Shown: positions 45,810 through 57,458, counted from the stretch's first letter. The stretch is 64,000 bases of DNA from Hyperoodon ampullatus (GCA_949752795.1 OX457057.1:163719980-163783979), one strand, 5' to 3'. Translations and numbers: made by a program. Notes: generated by a model from the letters alone, not told the origin.

Positions 45810-46010
45810 AAAAAAAAATTTTGATTTTGACAAGATGTGCATAATTCAAAAAGCTCAAATGGTTCGATGAGGTTTACAATGAAATCCTCAGTGCCTTGCC
45901 CCAGCCCCAGACTCTTCCACCCCAGAGGCAATCACTTTCAATTATTTAATCCTTCCTTTGGTGGTTACCTCAGTAATTTTAAATAACATGCTTACACTGC
46001 TAGTTTTTCA
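45810..46010 (+). repeat. Ancient L1 3' fragment (weak)
   Basis: 'ttgccccagccccagactct' and 'ccccagaggcaatcactttc' resemble the 3' UTR of old L1M elements. Confidence 0.45.
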
Positions 46011-46059
46011 ATGGTAGGCATACTCTATCGATTTTCCTACTACGAAAAATTGAGATTTG

Positions 46060-46165
46060 ACTCTCTGATGCACACATACACATACTCACACATGTGCACG
46101 CACACATGCACTCACACACGCACATATGTGCACGTACACACATGCACACACATACACCCTTCTTC
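46060..46165 (+). repeat. Imperfect (CA)n tract
   Basis: CACA, CATG and CACG units mixed over about 100 bases. Confidence 0.9.
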
Positions 46166-46679
46166 CCTTCATTCTCCTACTACAGTTATATCACGATTTT
46201 TCATGGGATCAACACACATTGTTTACTTACTGTGAGGTTATAAATAAGATGCTTATACTGATGAGTCATACAGAACACTAGGATTTTTATTTTCTTGTGC
46301 AATTTTTCTCCTGAAGTGAATACTTTACCTAAATTATCTTTTCAAGCAGCTATACATGCAACTATCTTTAATTCATCCCCAAAGCAGATCTCCTCTCAAA
46401 TGCTTCAAAACACATGGGGTAATCTCTCGTTACTCCTTTTCTTGGAAGCATCCGTCCTGGAGCCTTCATCCTCTCTTGCCATTAGATGGTTGCTCACCGT
46501 GTCTGCTTCCAGTTGCCCTCCTGGCAACTTCTTTAACCTACAGTATACACAGGAGTTACACATTCTTATGTGTTAGGGCCCCTGGTTGCCTAGATCCCTT
46601 TTTCCCCTTTCTAGATTTACTCTTAGATCTAACCAGTAGCTTTCCAAAAAGGGTACATGAATTGGAGATACATTTTAGA
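46166..46679. other. Unique DNA, no gene seen
   Basis: No gene or clear repeat. Confidence 0.35.
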
Positions 46680-47311
46680 TAACTTTTATATCTGAAAAAA
46701 ATCATTATTCTATTCTAAGAGATTGAGCACAGTAGTTTTTCCTCCACAACTTGAAGTCATCTGTCCATTGTCTTCTAGTTTCCTATGTGACTACTGAAAA
46801 CTCTAAGATTGGTTTTATCTGAATTTTTAATATTTAATCTATTTTTTTCTCTATTGAAAGCATTTAAGATTTTATCATTTTCCCAGAAACCCTGAAATTT
46901 CATAATACTGTGTCTGTATGTCCTTTTTCATTCTAGTAGGTACTTTCATTCTAGAAACTCAGGACTTTCAGTTCTGGGAAATTGTCTCAAATTACTTCTC
47001 TAATAATTTCCTCCTCTCACATTCTCTTTCCTTTTTCTGGAACACCAATTTTGTCTTTTTTTTCGGATGGAACTACTGGGTTGATCCTATTGATTTGGGG
47101 GCAGGGGAGAGGGTTATTTTGTTTGTTTGTTTTTACATATTCCTTCCTATTCTTTCTCATTCTCTCCCCATGTGTTTTGCTTTCTGGAAGATTTCCTCAA
47201 CTTTATTTTTCAGTAATGAATGTTTCATTTCTGTAATTGTAGTTTTAAAACCCAGTAACTCTTTTTTGTTCTCTGAATGTTCCTTTTTATGGCCTCTTAC
47301 AGCAGCATAGT

Positions 47312-47565
47312 TTGCATGATGGTTGAGCTTATAAACTGAACAAGCAGATTGCCTGGGTGCAAACTGCAGCTCAGCTGCTTAACCAGCTGTGTTAACATTT
47401 GACAACATACTTACACCCTCTGTGTCTCAGTTTCCTCAACTGTAAAATGGGGACAGTAACAGCACCCACTTCATGCAGGGTTATTGTGAGGACTCAGTAA
47501 GTTACTCTGAAAGCACTTGCCTAGCATATAGTAAGTGCTCAGTACATGTCAGCTCTTATTATTAT
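47312..47565 (+). repeat. MIR SINE, near full length, inside L1/HAL1
   Basis: 'ttgcctgggtgcaaactgca', 'ctcagtttcctcaactgtaa', 'gttattgtgaggactcagta' and 'tagtaagtgctcagtacatg' give a complete sense MIR. L1-like sequence continues on both sides. Confidence 0.8.
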
Positions 47566-47731
47566 GTATGCTATCTCTTCTTTCATCTTTCTGAAAATAT
47601 TAATTACAGGGTTTTTTTTTTCTTGAAAATCTTTTTTTGTTTCCTGCTTCGTCTCTGCATTTTTTTTTTTTTTCTGTTCATTTTGGTCTCTTTCTCTCAT
47701 GAGGCTCTCCAACAGCATTTCAGGATCTTTT

Positions 47732-48113
47732 AAAATGCTGATTAGGGCTTTCCTGGTGGCGCAGTGGTTGGGAGTCCGCCTGCCAGTGCAGGGGAATCGG
47801 GTTCGATCCCTGGTCCGGGAGGATCCCACATGCCGCGGAGCAGCTGGGCCCGTGTGCCATGGCTGCTGAGCCTGCACTCTGGAGCCTGCGAGCCACAACT
47901 GCCGAGCCCAAGTGCTGCAACTACTGAGGCCTGTGTGCCTAGAGCCCGTGCTCCACAGCGGGAGAGGCCACCTCAATGAGAAGCCCTCATGCTGCAACGA
48001 AGAGTAGCCCCCACTCGCCACAATTAGAGAGAGCCTGCGCACAGCAACGAAGACCCAATACAGCCAAAAATAATTAATTAATTAATTAATTAATTATTAA
48101 AAATGCTGATTAG
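47732..48113 (+). mobile_element. CHR SINE, long form, AATT tail
   Basis: Sense CHR at 47746-48099 with a perfect B box GGTTCGATCCC (47800-47810). It includes an additional middle block and the distal part up to 'cgaagacccaatacagcc' that short copies lack. It ends in an (AATT)n tail. A perfect 14-base duplication AAAATGCTGATTAG flanks it (47732-47745, 48100-48113). Confidence 0.93.
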
Positions 48114-48400
48114 ATGCTCTGGTGTTTGCACCTGGCTTGTGCATGGGTGGGTTTCACTGTAGGTAATCTGCTGGACATTTCATTGTAGAGACCCCGAGTA
48201 TTATAGGTCTTGGGCTACTTAATCTCTTGCCTGGGGGGTCTAAATCTGGCAGCCAGGGTTCTTGGAACTGAGCTGGGTAAGAGGCCCAGACCCTTCAGGG
48301 CACTCTGCTGACTTCTCTTCAGCCCACTGTTTTCAGCAGGTTGCCTCTGCTGGGCTTCATGTCCCTTAGCTAGGAGTCCCTCTTCAGAGACTCCACATCT

Positions 48401-49084
48401 GGCCTTCCACCGGGGTTGGAGCTGACAGTCACCTAGTTTTGCAGAATAACAGAGGGGATCTGGGAACCCATCTGCTTCTTACATAGACATTTAACAAATC
48501 CTTTTGTTTTTAGCCCTGCCTGCACTCCCACTTCCAAAAATATCGTTGCTTGTTATTCCTGGGCTTTTCTAGGCTTCTGGCTTACTGACCTGCTTGCTTC
48601 TGGACCTTTCTCACTGCAGGGTCTGGTTTTGCCCTTCTCTGACATGTGCTCAGTTTATTACCACTTGTTCATCTACTCTTTCTGGAGCTAAAATTTTGTG
48701 GCCATTTTCCCCACTTAATCTTTCTTGACTCTCATGACTGTATGCAGTCTTTAAAAAATCATCCCGTTTGTGGAGTTTCAGGAAGATGCAGAGATACGCA
48801 GCTGTGTTCATCTGCCACTCTTCACAATTGTACTTCTCAATGCATTTCTCATGACTCTGTGTTCTGCCTAGTGGACCATAAATAATGAGGGCCACCATCC
48901 AGATAATTAATAAATAGATTACCTTGGTCTGTGAAGATGCTGCTACAAGTCATTGGTGAGGGATTTGAGCTATGAGTCTTGAGAGGGTATTTTCCTGATC
49001 AGTCGACAGGCTCTCGGTGTGTGATCAGCAATTCACACGTGTGAACTGGTTGTCAAGGCTCAGGGGAGCACTGTGTTTTCCCAT
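48401..49084. other. Unique DNA, no gene seen
   Basis: Part may be further diverged L1/HAL1. Nothing firm. Confidence 0.35.
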
Positions 49085-49220
49085 GATGGTGATTAACTGG
49101 CTGTATGACCTTGGACAATTACAACCTCTATTTCAATTCCTTTCCTTGTAAAGAAAACACACCTCTGCTTCTAAGTTTTGTGTTAGACTTAGAAATTGTA
49201 AACTGTAAAGCTCTGTACAA
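49085..49220 (+). repeat. MIR SINE, partial
   Basis: 'aactggctgtatgaccttgg' is the MIR tRNA-proximal core. The rest is diverged. Confidence 0.5.
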
Positions 49221-49394
49221 ATAATGGGAAACATTAGATTTTCATTGCTCCCCTATCTTGGTTCCCAAACATATCAATCTGTGCACATTTATTTTACAGC
49301 ACAAACCACACTAGAATAAAATGTCTATCTTCCTGTCTTTCTCCCACATAAGACTGACTGAGTGGCTTCTAGACAAGCATACTGGTCATGATTT

Positions 49395-49475
49395 ACTCAC
49401 CTTGGTATCAGCAAGTCCTAGCCCTGTGCATGGTACATAATAGCTGTTCACTAAAATGTTGGCTGAATAAAGAGG
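49395..49475 (+). repeat. L2 3' terminal fragment
   Basis: 'ctagccctgtgcatggtaca' followed by 'tagctgttcactaaaatgtt' matches the L2 terminus. Confidence 0.55.
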
Positions 49476-49679
49476 AGATAGAGCTATCTGAACCCATAAC
49501 CTTGACCTCCTTAGTTGTAACTTCTAACCAACTACATACACTTCCATGACTGAGAAGACCCATCCTTCATTGGCTCTGAGCAGCCATAGGCTGGTTCATA
49601 CCTGCTGGCATTGAATACCTGGTGGGAGACCTGAAAAATCATCCTCCTGCTAAGCCTGACTCCATATCCTATTACCCAT

Positions 49680-51050
49680 CCCTCGAGCCATATGTTTAGA
49701 AACTTATATTTAATAAATACAGCAGCAGATCTGATTAGAGTGAGCCCAGTGATAGTAAAACTCGATTGCCAGGGAAATCGAGTTAGAATCCTGAATTGTT
49801 TTCATGTATTGCAATGGGCAATTGGAATGCCTGTTCCATATGGTGCAGATCTGTCTGCAGATTGCACAGCTCATTTCCCGTCAGATGGTCCCATGTGGGG
49901 TCAGTGATGATGGCAGGAAACAATGTGTAGAGGCAGGTGATCCCCAAGGGGGTCCATTAGATTTCAATCATCTCCCCTCGATCACTGTCCCACTGCAGAC
50001 CAACGGACTTTGGCACAGTTGGGCTTGCATCCTTGCATTTTTAATTGGCACGTTGGTATTTACGATGCTGGCTCTATCCAAGGCTTCAGAAAGGCAGAGA
50101 CAATGATGGGAAAAGAACAAATGCCTCATATAAAGGTTAGTGGAGATTGTTTCCATGCTTCCAAAGGCGGGGGTCTGTTCTTTTACCTGCACCAGTTCAC
50201 CTGTTTCCAGCTGTCACAGTTCTGAGGCGCATCCACAAAGCTGCCAACAGTTCAGCCGGAGAGGAGAGGGTCGCCGGCTGCTCAGCCTCCAGAGTGACAT
50301 TTTCCCTTCTCCGACCACCTTCCCATCCCCCAGAATGTACTCTCCTTCCTTCTTGAGGCTGCCTGGAGAGTTTGCCATCCTTTACCCTGGCGGGAGGAAG
50401 TGGCTTCCTCTCCCATCATTGAATGGAAATTATAGAAACTTCTTTAAAGAGGTACCCCTCAGACTCACCTGTTCAGCTTATTAATAAAGCAATTCTGTAG
50501 CTTCCGGGGGTGAAATGGCCTGCTATGAGCCCGAGGTCACTCTTTGAATAAAGGACTCCATTCAGATCTCAAGAAGAGATGCACACACCTCTCAGCACCC
50601 CTTGCTAAGGCTTTTGTGAATGCTTTTAGAGTCTATTACCGGGAGGCTGGCTTCGGCACATTACGAGTATCAATCGAGTTCACATAGCCATTCTCCCTGT
50701 GATAAAGGAGCATTCGTAGAATATTCAGCGGCATGGTGGAGACAGTAAGTCTGCTTCCCACCCCGGCCTCTTTCCCTTTCTTGTCCAGAGGAATCAGCTC
50801 AGTGAGGAGCATGGGCAGTCTAGCTTTAAGTAATTGCTCTGAAACCTGGCCTCTTGAGCCTGCAGCCACTTTTCTTCTGTGTCTGTCACATGTCCTTTAT
50901 GGGTTCATTCTTCTCTCTAAACATTCTTTCCATCTTGGAGTTATTTGCTCTGTTTCTTGCTCTCTTTCTGAATTTTTTTCCTAAGAATCCACAGCCAGGA
51001 GAACTCGTACAGCGGCTGTTCAACTGTCATGCAGACTGACTCCCTTGCTC
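49680..51050. other. Repeat-poor unique block, candidate conserved DNA
   Basis: I recognise no repeat across about 1.4 kb, which is unusual here. It contains a 9-base perfect hairpin (AACTCGATT / AATCGAGTT, 49759-49784), an ATTGCAAT palindrome at about 49808, and a CpG-retaining patch at 50650-50735. Overlapping frames (49692-49907, 49804-50106) have no known domain. Confidence 0.3.
50636..50734 (-). other. Small ORF (32 aa) in good start context
   Basis: On the minus strand, CTCCACCATGC gives a near-ideal vertebrate start context. The 32-residue frame begins MPLNILRML and ends KPASR, followed by TAA and TAG. No domain or family is recognised. The patch keeps several CpGs, against the trend in this window. 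It may be chance; I would not call it a gene without conservation or transcript data. Confidence 0.15.
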
Positions 51051-52214
51051 AATGGCCGGGACACCAAGTCCTTTGCCCTCCACAGAAAGGCTGAATACCT
51101 TCTAACTGGAGTGTACAAACGTCTTGAAGTCATAGAACTTTCTTATTTAAAAATAGAATTAAACCTCCTTGCTTGAGTGGTGGAGTCTTAATGGCCTACG
51201 TAAGGCAAATGGCAATAAAGCAAAACAAGTGCTGCTTTATAGCCAACCATTCATGGGAAAGAGGTGTGTAAAATAATGCTAATAGTCATAGCAACAAGTA
51301 GATATTAGGGAAGGAAGGCTGGAAAGGGGGATTGTAATAAAATGCAGTTTTCCCATTATTGTAATTCTGTAATTCTGTATGTAACTCCTACAAAACAAGA
51401 GGGAGGCATTTCCTTCCTGGGTGGGGGACAACCACCACACTGACCTTACGCCTCTTTTTTTGACTTGGTCCTTGATTATGCACAGATGCATGGTGAGGAT
51501 GAGGCTGTCATCTGGAACTAGGTGAAAGGAAGAAGTCGGTAGCATTGCCTTCGACCATGTTTGCACTAATGCTAGAGGTACCCTGCCATAGTTGGACACA
51601 GTTATTATACTAGGCCCATCAACCATTGTCCAAGTCTTGGTCATTACAGAAGAGCCATCTCAGAGAGACTCTTTACACACGGGCCTTGCTCTCTAGAGCG
51701 AAGCCTAGAGGCATTTCGGTATGCTCTAGGATGTTGGGTTTATATTTGGGGCCATATGCCAGTGGCTAGGAGCTAGGCAAGGCAATATCCCTTCAGGGTA
51801 CCCCAATGGACCTTCCCCCAAAAGTTCTTTGGCAGGAGCAGCATGTAGTTTTATGTTTATATCCCTCTTGGCTTTCCTCTTTTGCTATCCCCAGCCTTCA
51901 GAAAGTCTTGTTTAAATACTCCCCCTGGTCTTAGCTGTGCTGCAGTGTTGGCAGGACAGGATCCTGGCTCATGTTTGGTCAGAACATTAAGTAGGAGCAG
52001 TTCTGTCCCCAGATGAGCAGTGGTGGCCCTAGTAATTAACAAAAGATGTCCCTTAGGCAGCATTTTCCAAAGTGGGTTGCACATAATGTGAGTTCTGTTT
52101 GGAAATTAATAAGCCTTATGGGAAAAAGAATGCCATGGTTAACCAGGTTTGGGGAATGTTGGGTGAAGCATTTTAAATGAGTTGACTCCTAGCAAGACTT
52201 CTCAAGCCCTTTAA
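51051..52214. other. Unique DNA, no gene seen
   Basis: No gene or named repeat. Confidence 0.4.
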
Positions 52215-52700
52215 GTTTCCTGTGGTTCCTGTAACAAATTGCCACATGCCTGGTGGCTTGCATTCTCACAGTTCTGGAGCCAGGAAGTCTGAAGTCAGTA
52301 TCACTGAGCAGGGCTCAGTGGCCTGGCTGTGTTCTATCCATGAGCTCTAGGGGAGAATCTGTTCCTTGCCTCTTTCAGCTTCTGGTGGGTGTTTACATTT
52401 TTGGACTTGTGTTCACATCACTCCAATCCTCAAGGCCAGCATCTTCAAACCTCTCTCTGCTCTATCTTCACAACGTCTTCTCCTCTGTGTGTGTGTGTGG
52501 GTGTGTGTGGGTGTGTGAGAAATCTCCCTCTGCTTCCCTCTTACGAGGACACATGTGATTGCATTTAGAGCCCACCCAGGATAATCTACTCCTCTCAAGA
52601 TCTTTAATTTAATCATATCTTTTGCCATATTAGGTAATATTCAGAGTGTCCAGGGATTTAGAAATGAATATACCTTTTTGCAGGGTCACTATTTAACTCA
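52215..52700 (-). mobile_element. Ancient LTR-like repeat, antisense
   Basis: 'cctgtaacaaattgccacat', 'tctaggggagaatctgttcc', 'acgaggacacatgtgattgc' and 'ctcaagatctttaatttaat' follow a common old mammalian LTR in antisense. A TG microsatellite (about 52487-52518) has grown inside it. Confidence 0.55.
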
Positions 52701-53059
52701 TGATAGCCTTTAATACATTACGAGTAGAGGGCATCTCTAGGATGAGATAAGCATGAAGTGCTTCTTAAATCTCTATGATAAAACAACCCTCCTTTCAGGA
52801 AATTTTTGTAGGGTTGGTTTTCTGAGGAACACACTTTGGGAAATTTCACCAAGGGAAGATGAATCTAGGGGAAAAATGAAATCTGATCAGTCCTGCTGCC
52901 CCTCTCCTTGTAGATCTGGGTTTTATTTTACTGAGGAAGATGGCACTTTCCTTGCCTTAGGAGATACTATTATTGCACAGATAAAATATGAAAAAAATAT
53001 CAGCAATTTCACAGGGACATCGAAGCCAAACTTCACAGATGAAGTGTCTCTAGAGAACA
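52701..53059. other. Unique DNA, no gene seen
   Basis: Nothing recognised. Confidence 0.4.
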
Positions 53060-53280
53060 GTTAAAATAGCATTGTATTTGGAGTTTCAAAACCTGGATTG
53101 GATTCCTGGTCCTCCTACATACAAGCTAAATGATGCTGGGGAAGTAATTAAACTTTTCTCATATATGAAATTGGGATATAACCATACCTAATTTGTTGTA
53201 TCATGTGACTGCTGTGTCTAAAAGCACTTTATTAATTGTGAAAGTTTATGTAATCTAAGTAATTACTTTTATTCTGTGAG
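53060..53280 (+). repeat. MIR SINE, diverged
   Basis: 'gcattgtatttggagtttca', 'ttggattcctggtcctccta' and 'tgatgctggggaagtaatta' align in order with sense MIR. Confidence 0.55.
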
Positions 53281-53419
53281 ACCCAAAATTGAAAAAAAAA
53301 AATAATCCTGTCCTGTAGGATGATGAAGATGGTGGGGGTAGATTTCTACTGGTCTTCTCTGGAGGTCAAGTTGTTTTTGCTCAGTGAGACACCATAGCAA
53401 CCTGACTATGCTTTCTTAT

Positions 53420-53485
53420 CTACTGTTATATTTCCAATACTTGATATCTAGTATGTGCTCAATAAATGTGGGATGAATGAACTCT
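53420..53485 (+). repeat. L2 3' terminal fragment
   Basis: 'ctagtatgtgctcaataaat' then 'gtgggatgaatgaa' is the L2 end. Confidence 0.6.
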
Positions 53486-53565
53486 CCTTGCCTGGATCAC
53501 TACCCCCCAGAGTCAGTTCCACATAATCCCTTAGACTGGAGGGGTCCTTGGAGTATCATCTAGAA

Positions 53566-53750
53566 CAATAGTTCCCCAATGCTGATCTGGGAACTGTTGA
53601 AGGCTGGCTACATGCGAATCTGCTGGAAACTCATTAAATATAGTTACCAGGCACCACCCTGGAGATTCAGATTCAGTAGATCCGAGGTGGCACCTGGGAA
53701 TCTGTATTTTTAACAAGTTCCCTGAGAGATGTGATACAGCTTGTCCATAA
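53566..53750 (+). mobile_element. MER20-like hAT MITE
   Basis: 'caatagttccccaatgctga' at the left, 'gattcagtagatccgaggtg' and 'ttttaacaagttccctgaga' inside match MER20. The octamer before it (ATCTAGAA) fits a hAT target, but its partner is not clear. Confidence 0.65.
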
Positions 53751-53934
53751 ACTGATCAAGCCTTTCTCACTATCTTCATATAGAACCACTCCTAAAGCAA
53801 CACACTAAATAGTCTATTTCTTTTTAAAGATCTCCATGGAATTTTTGCAACTTCCTTTGCTAGAGATGCTATTTGTACCAAGTAGTCATGTGAAACACCA
53901 CTACTCAGGGCATCTTAGTTCATGCACCCACTGT

Positions 53935-54020
53935 GCATGAACTCACTCATTCATTCATTTATCCATTCATACAGACATTTACTGTGCACCTACTATGTAC
54001 CCGACACTGTGCTAATTTAT
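53935..54020 (-). repeat. L2 3' end, antisense
   Basis: 'ttcattcatttatccattca' and 'gcacctactatgtacccgac' give the reverse complement of an L2 terminus. Confidence 0.6.
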
Positions 54021-54224
54021 TCCACTGCATTCCTTCTCAGGAGCTGTCTTGTCAACATGAAGCCCATGAGTTAAAGCCTTTTATTTCTCCTTTTTTTGAT
54101 TTGAATAGTAGAGATATAAGAAGACTTGACTTTCTGCTTCACCGTTTGCTTTTCTCTTTTCCAGGGATTATCTTTAAAGTAAGAAGGAAGCTTTTCTTCC
54201 CTTCAATGATGAATCCTTGAATGC

Positions 54225-54400
54225 CTCAGATTCATGGATCAGATAGTTGGGAGGGGCCTCAAAAGACCCAGTCCTCAAAAAGGTAAGAAAGCATCATCCT
54301 CATTTCCCCATTTACAAATAAACTAAATAGAAGTCGGGAGCACTAAGTGATTTTCCCACCATCAGAATCAAGAAATATAAGGGCTTAGATCTCCCCCTTT
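54225..54400 (+). repeat. Ancient mammalian repeat, family not fixed (weak)
   Basis: 'tcatttccccatttacaaat' and 'aagtgattttcccaccatca' resemble the pattern at 20.85 and 36.49 kb. Confidence 0.35.
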
Positions 54401-56229
54401 TATTTCTTAAAACAATGTTTATTCAGAACTTTTTATTCTAAAATAATGTATGTGAAAGCAATATTCTCCCACTTAAAAAATACTTCCTTTCATAAATTCA
54501 TCTGGCTGGTTTGGGGAATGGACCTTTTCTTCTTCCTCAGGGTCCATAATTACTTATTGACATCTTCTGGTATTCTCCAGTGTTGGCTTATAAATAACTA
54601 TCACATGCCCCCAGACTGAGTCAGCCTATGTCTATTAAATGGTGGGTGAGTAAAATGTTAGCTGTACTTTATTTTCCTAGGCTACAACAGGACCTTGAGT
54701 TTTTTTCAGAGTCTCTCTAACCCTGGAGGGTGACAGTGCCTCCCCACCAGTCCTGCTCCTCCTGTCTTTACTGTGTCTCTGTTCCAAGGATGCTCTGTCC
54801 ATTTGTCACCAGCAGTCTCCAACAGTGACAGGAAGGCCGTCTCCAGGCAGTTCTGGAAGCTGTCAGGGACTCTGCTGGAGTCGGGGTGCAGCAGCTGGGA
54901 GCCCTGCTATCCCTTTTCCTCTGGGTCCTCAATGGGAACTTCACAGGGTCCAGGATGGTGCTGCCCTCCTGTGGCAGATCGCATTCTATGGGGAGCAAGG
55001 GGGTGGACCCATATCTCTGACCTGGGTGTCAGGGGATCAGGCTAATCAACTGACATTTTTCAGTTTAAACAAAGTCCTCTCATATCTTATTGTGTTCTTT
55101 TTAAAAAGAGTTTCTAGACAGAGGTACTACTTTCCTTTGCTCACATCTATCCAGAAGTCAACAGAGGAACATGTAGGCACCAAAGGCCTCAGGGCCATCA
55201 GCTGGGGACTCAAATCCTGGGATAGATTATGAAAATAGGATTATGATGGACTTCATAAGGGCAATGAGAAGCTTGAGATTTGCTGTATTTTCTCGGCCAA
55301 ACGAAATTAGATACCTGGTAGCTCCAGGAAAGGGCAAGATACTCTACTTTTTGTGTGTGCCTAACTAGCATGCACAAGAGACTTGACTGGGTGTGGGTTG
55401 TAGTTTTTATTCTTTCTATCTTCTTTTAAATTGTTGATATTTTTATATATCGTTAATATCATGAATTTTCACTCCATTTTCTGGGAACGTAATCATTCGA
55501 AGTAGCCCCTTCATTCTGTTAGCAATGAAATCTGAAGTTCAGAGGATCTAAAGAAATTAACTGAATGAGAGCAAATAGTACCAGTTATGAAATGTATACA
55601 ATTCCCACCATTTATCTCTCCTTCCCTATTCTCTCACTTCACCTAGTTGGTCTGAATTACTTGAAAAATGATAAAACTGTTTTGTGTGCCAATATACAAA
55701 GCCTTCCTTTTCTTCCTTGACCCCAGTGCACTGTCATCTCCCACCACCTCCCTTATCCCAAGAGAGCCTAGATTAAGGAAAGTTTTGCTCTATTTGCAAA
55801 TCTGTGAATTCAGGACCAGCCCAGCAGCACACCTCTCCCTTGGCCTTTGTCCCCCAGAGTGTTCACAGGGCTATTTGGATACGTCCTAAGGAGGAGCCTC
55901 CTAGGGAGCCACCAGCATCAGTCACCATGGCCACCCTTCCAGGATATCTGGAGTGGAAGGACATGCCTCATGGAGTCTCAGCTTTGTATTTATTCTGATG
56001 CCGGGAAAGGGGGGGTGGAAGATGGAAGTTAGGGCAGAAGGAAGACAGATGAGTGGTTAATGGGGACTGAAGTGGCAGATTGAGAGAGAGCACAAACACA
56101 ATAGACAGAGCGATGGATTGATGGATTGGACCCCAAGGTGTAAATAGGATAGTTTATCTAAGCTGTTTAGAGTCTCTCCTTCTGATCTATCCATCTATTT
56201 ATCTATCTGCCATAAGCAGGGACCAATAG
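54401..56229. other. Unique DNA, no gene seen
   Basis: No gene. Overlapping frames at 54768-55232 on both strands have no domain. Confidence 0.4.
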
Positions 56230-57080
56230 GGCAACAGGCAGATAACACGAGTAGGATGGATTAGTGGCAGGCACAGGCGCCTCCTGGCATCCCGGACGTC
56301 AGGAGAGCGAAGGGGATTCGGGACCTGGAGGACAGATTCCAGGGGTTTCTCTGGAGAATTCCTGCCCTTCCTGTGCCTCAAATAAAAAGACGATCAGCGC
56401 CCAGACAGAGAGGGTTACTCAGGCATCTCAGTGACCGCTCACCCACCTTCCCTCTCCAGACCCCTCCTCTAACCATTTGCAGGTGTTCTGTTCTTGGACC
56501 CGGAAAGTGGGCAGCTGCCAATCTGAGGGGGGAGGCTGGGACAGCAAAGCTTGGTGCTAGTATATATTTTTATCCCAAAGCCTTGCTTTAAATTCCAGTC
56601 AGGCTTCCAGTCTTGCAACAACACCAGGGGAAAGGAAGAGCAGAACAAAAAGGGAAGGAAAGCTAACCAGGCTCCGGCTGTTCTGGAAAGCTGTCAGCTG
56701 TCAGGTCTGCTTAACTGACAACCCGGAGCCCTGGGAGCCCAGTCCCGGGAGAGGAGAGGGCTGGCCAGGGGTTGGGGTGGGGGTTTGTGGCAGGCTGCCA
56801 ACCACGTGGGGAGTGAGGTGGGGCATGTCCTCTGGTCTACTGGTCACCCAGGGGGAGAAGGGGTCTCAGGGTATAAAGGTGGCTGTGTGGGAGAGGAGTC
56901 AGGTCGTCTCAGGCCATCCCTCCTCTGCTGGGATAGCAGAGGTGCCTCAGGGCTAGGGAAGGGTGGGAATGGAGGAGGCCAGGGAGAGGAGGAAGTTCAG
57001 AGATTCCCAGAGCTCACTCCAGGCACAAAGCTGCAGGGAGCCCACCTTTGGCCCCTGTCACCTTGGGACTAACAGCCTTC
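56230..57080. promoter_or_regulatory. GC-rich promoter-like block with G-quadruplex motif
   Basis: GC-rich unique DNA, with CpGs kept around 56278-56320 and 56390-56420. A TATA-like TATATATTTTT lies at 56561-56571. Repeated CTGTCA/CAGCTG motifs lie at about 56692-56703. Four G-runs with short loops form a G-quadruplex motif at 56758-56783. No exon can be proved. This is at best a candidate promoter or enhancer. Confidence 0.3.
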
Positions 57081-57283
57081 AGGCTAGGTAGCAGCCACTC
57101 CAGGGACAAGCTGGCCCTTCCCTTTTCTCCTCTATACACGCCAGTTTCCAGGATCCCCTATCTTTCTCCTCCTCCCTTTCTTTCTGCTAGACCTAAATTC
57201 CTAGGTTTGAAATTCTGGTGAATCTCAAGATCACCTTTTCAGGGCAAACTCTTGTGTCAAGTGGGAAGACATAGCTGGGCTGC

Positions 57284-57458
57284 ATTCCAGTTCCCGCTAT
57301 GTGAAGACTATGTGACCTCGATTCCAGTCCCCACTATTTACTACATAACCTTGATTCCCGTGCCCACTACTTACTATGTGACCTTCATCCTAGTCCCCAC
57401 TGTTTACTCAGTGACCTTCATCCTAATTCCAACTACCTACTTATGTGTGATTTTGAAC
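57284..57458 (+). repeat. 33-bp minisatellite, about five units
   Basis: Units start at 57284 (37 bases), 57321, 57354, 57387 (33 bases each) and 57420 (degraded). Each has the shape ATTCCAGTCCCCACTATTTA followed by CTATGTGACCTT. The unit resembles the MIR core around 'cttactatgtgaccttg'. At 11 codons, the repeat keeps one frame open (57252-57464), which explains the odd repetitive frame. Local expansion of a MIR segment is the likely origin. Confidence 0.9.

Larger units (their letters stand above)
46680..48400 (-). mobile_element. Old L1/HAL1 ORF1-like remnant, antisense
   Basis: Blocks typical of antisense L1/HAL1 ORF1 occur in order: 'catctgtccattgtcttcta', 'ttcagttctgggaaattgtc', 'ggaagatttcctcaacttta', 'ttgttctctgaatgttcctt', then 'ttctttcatctttctgaaaa'. 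A MIR (47312-47565) and a CHR SINE (47746-48099) interrupt it. No frame is intact. The right limit is approximate. Confidence 0.55.

Noticed and set aside
46918..47310. 130-codon hydrophobic frame resembling a membrane protein
   Set aside because: Antisense of an L1/HAL1 ORF1-like remnant.
47539..48042. 167-codon minus-strand frame
   Set aside because: Most of it is the reverse strand of the long CHR SINE at 47746-48099.
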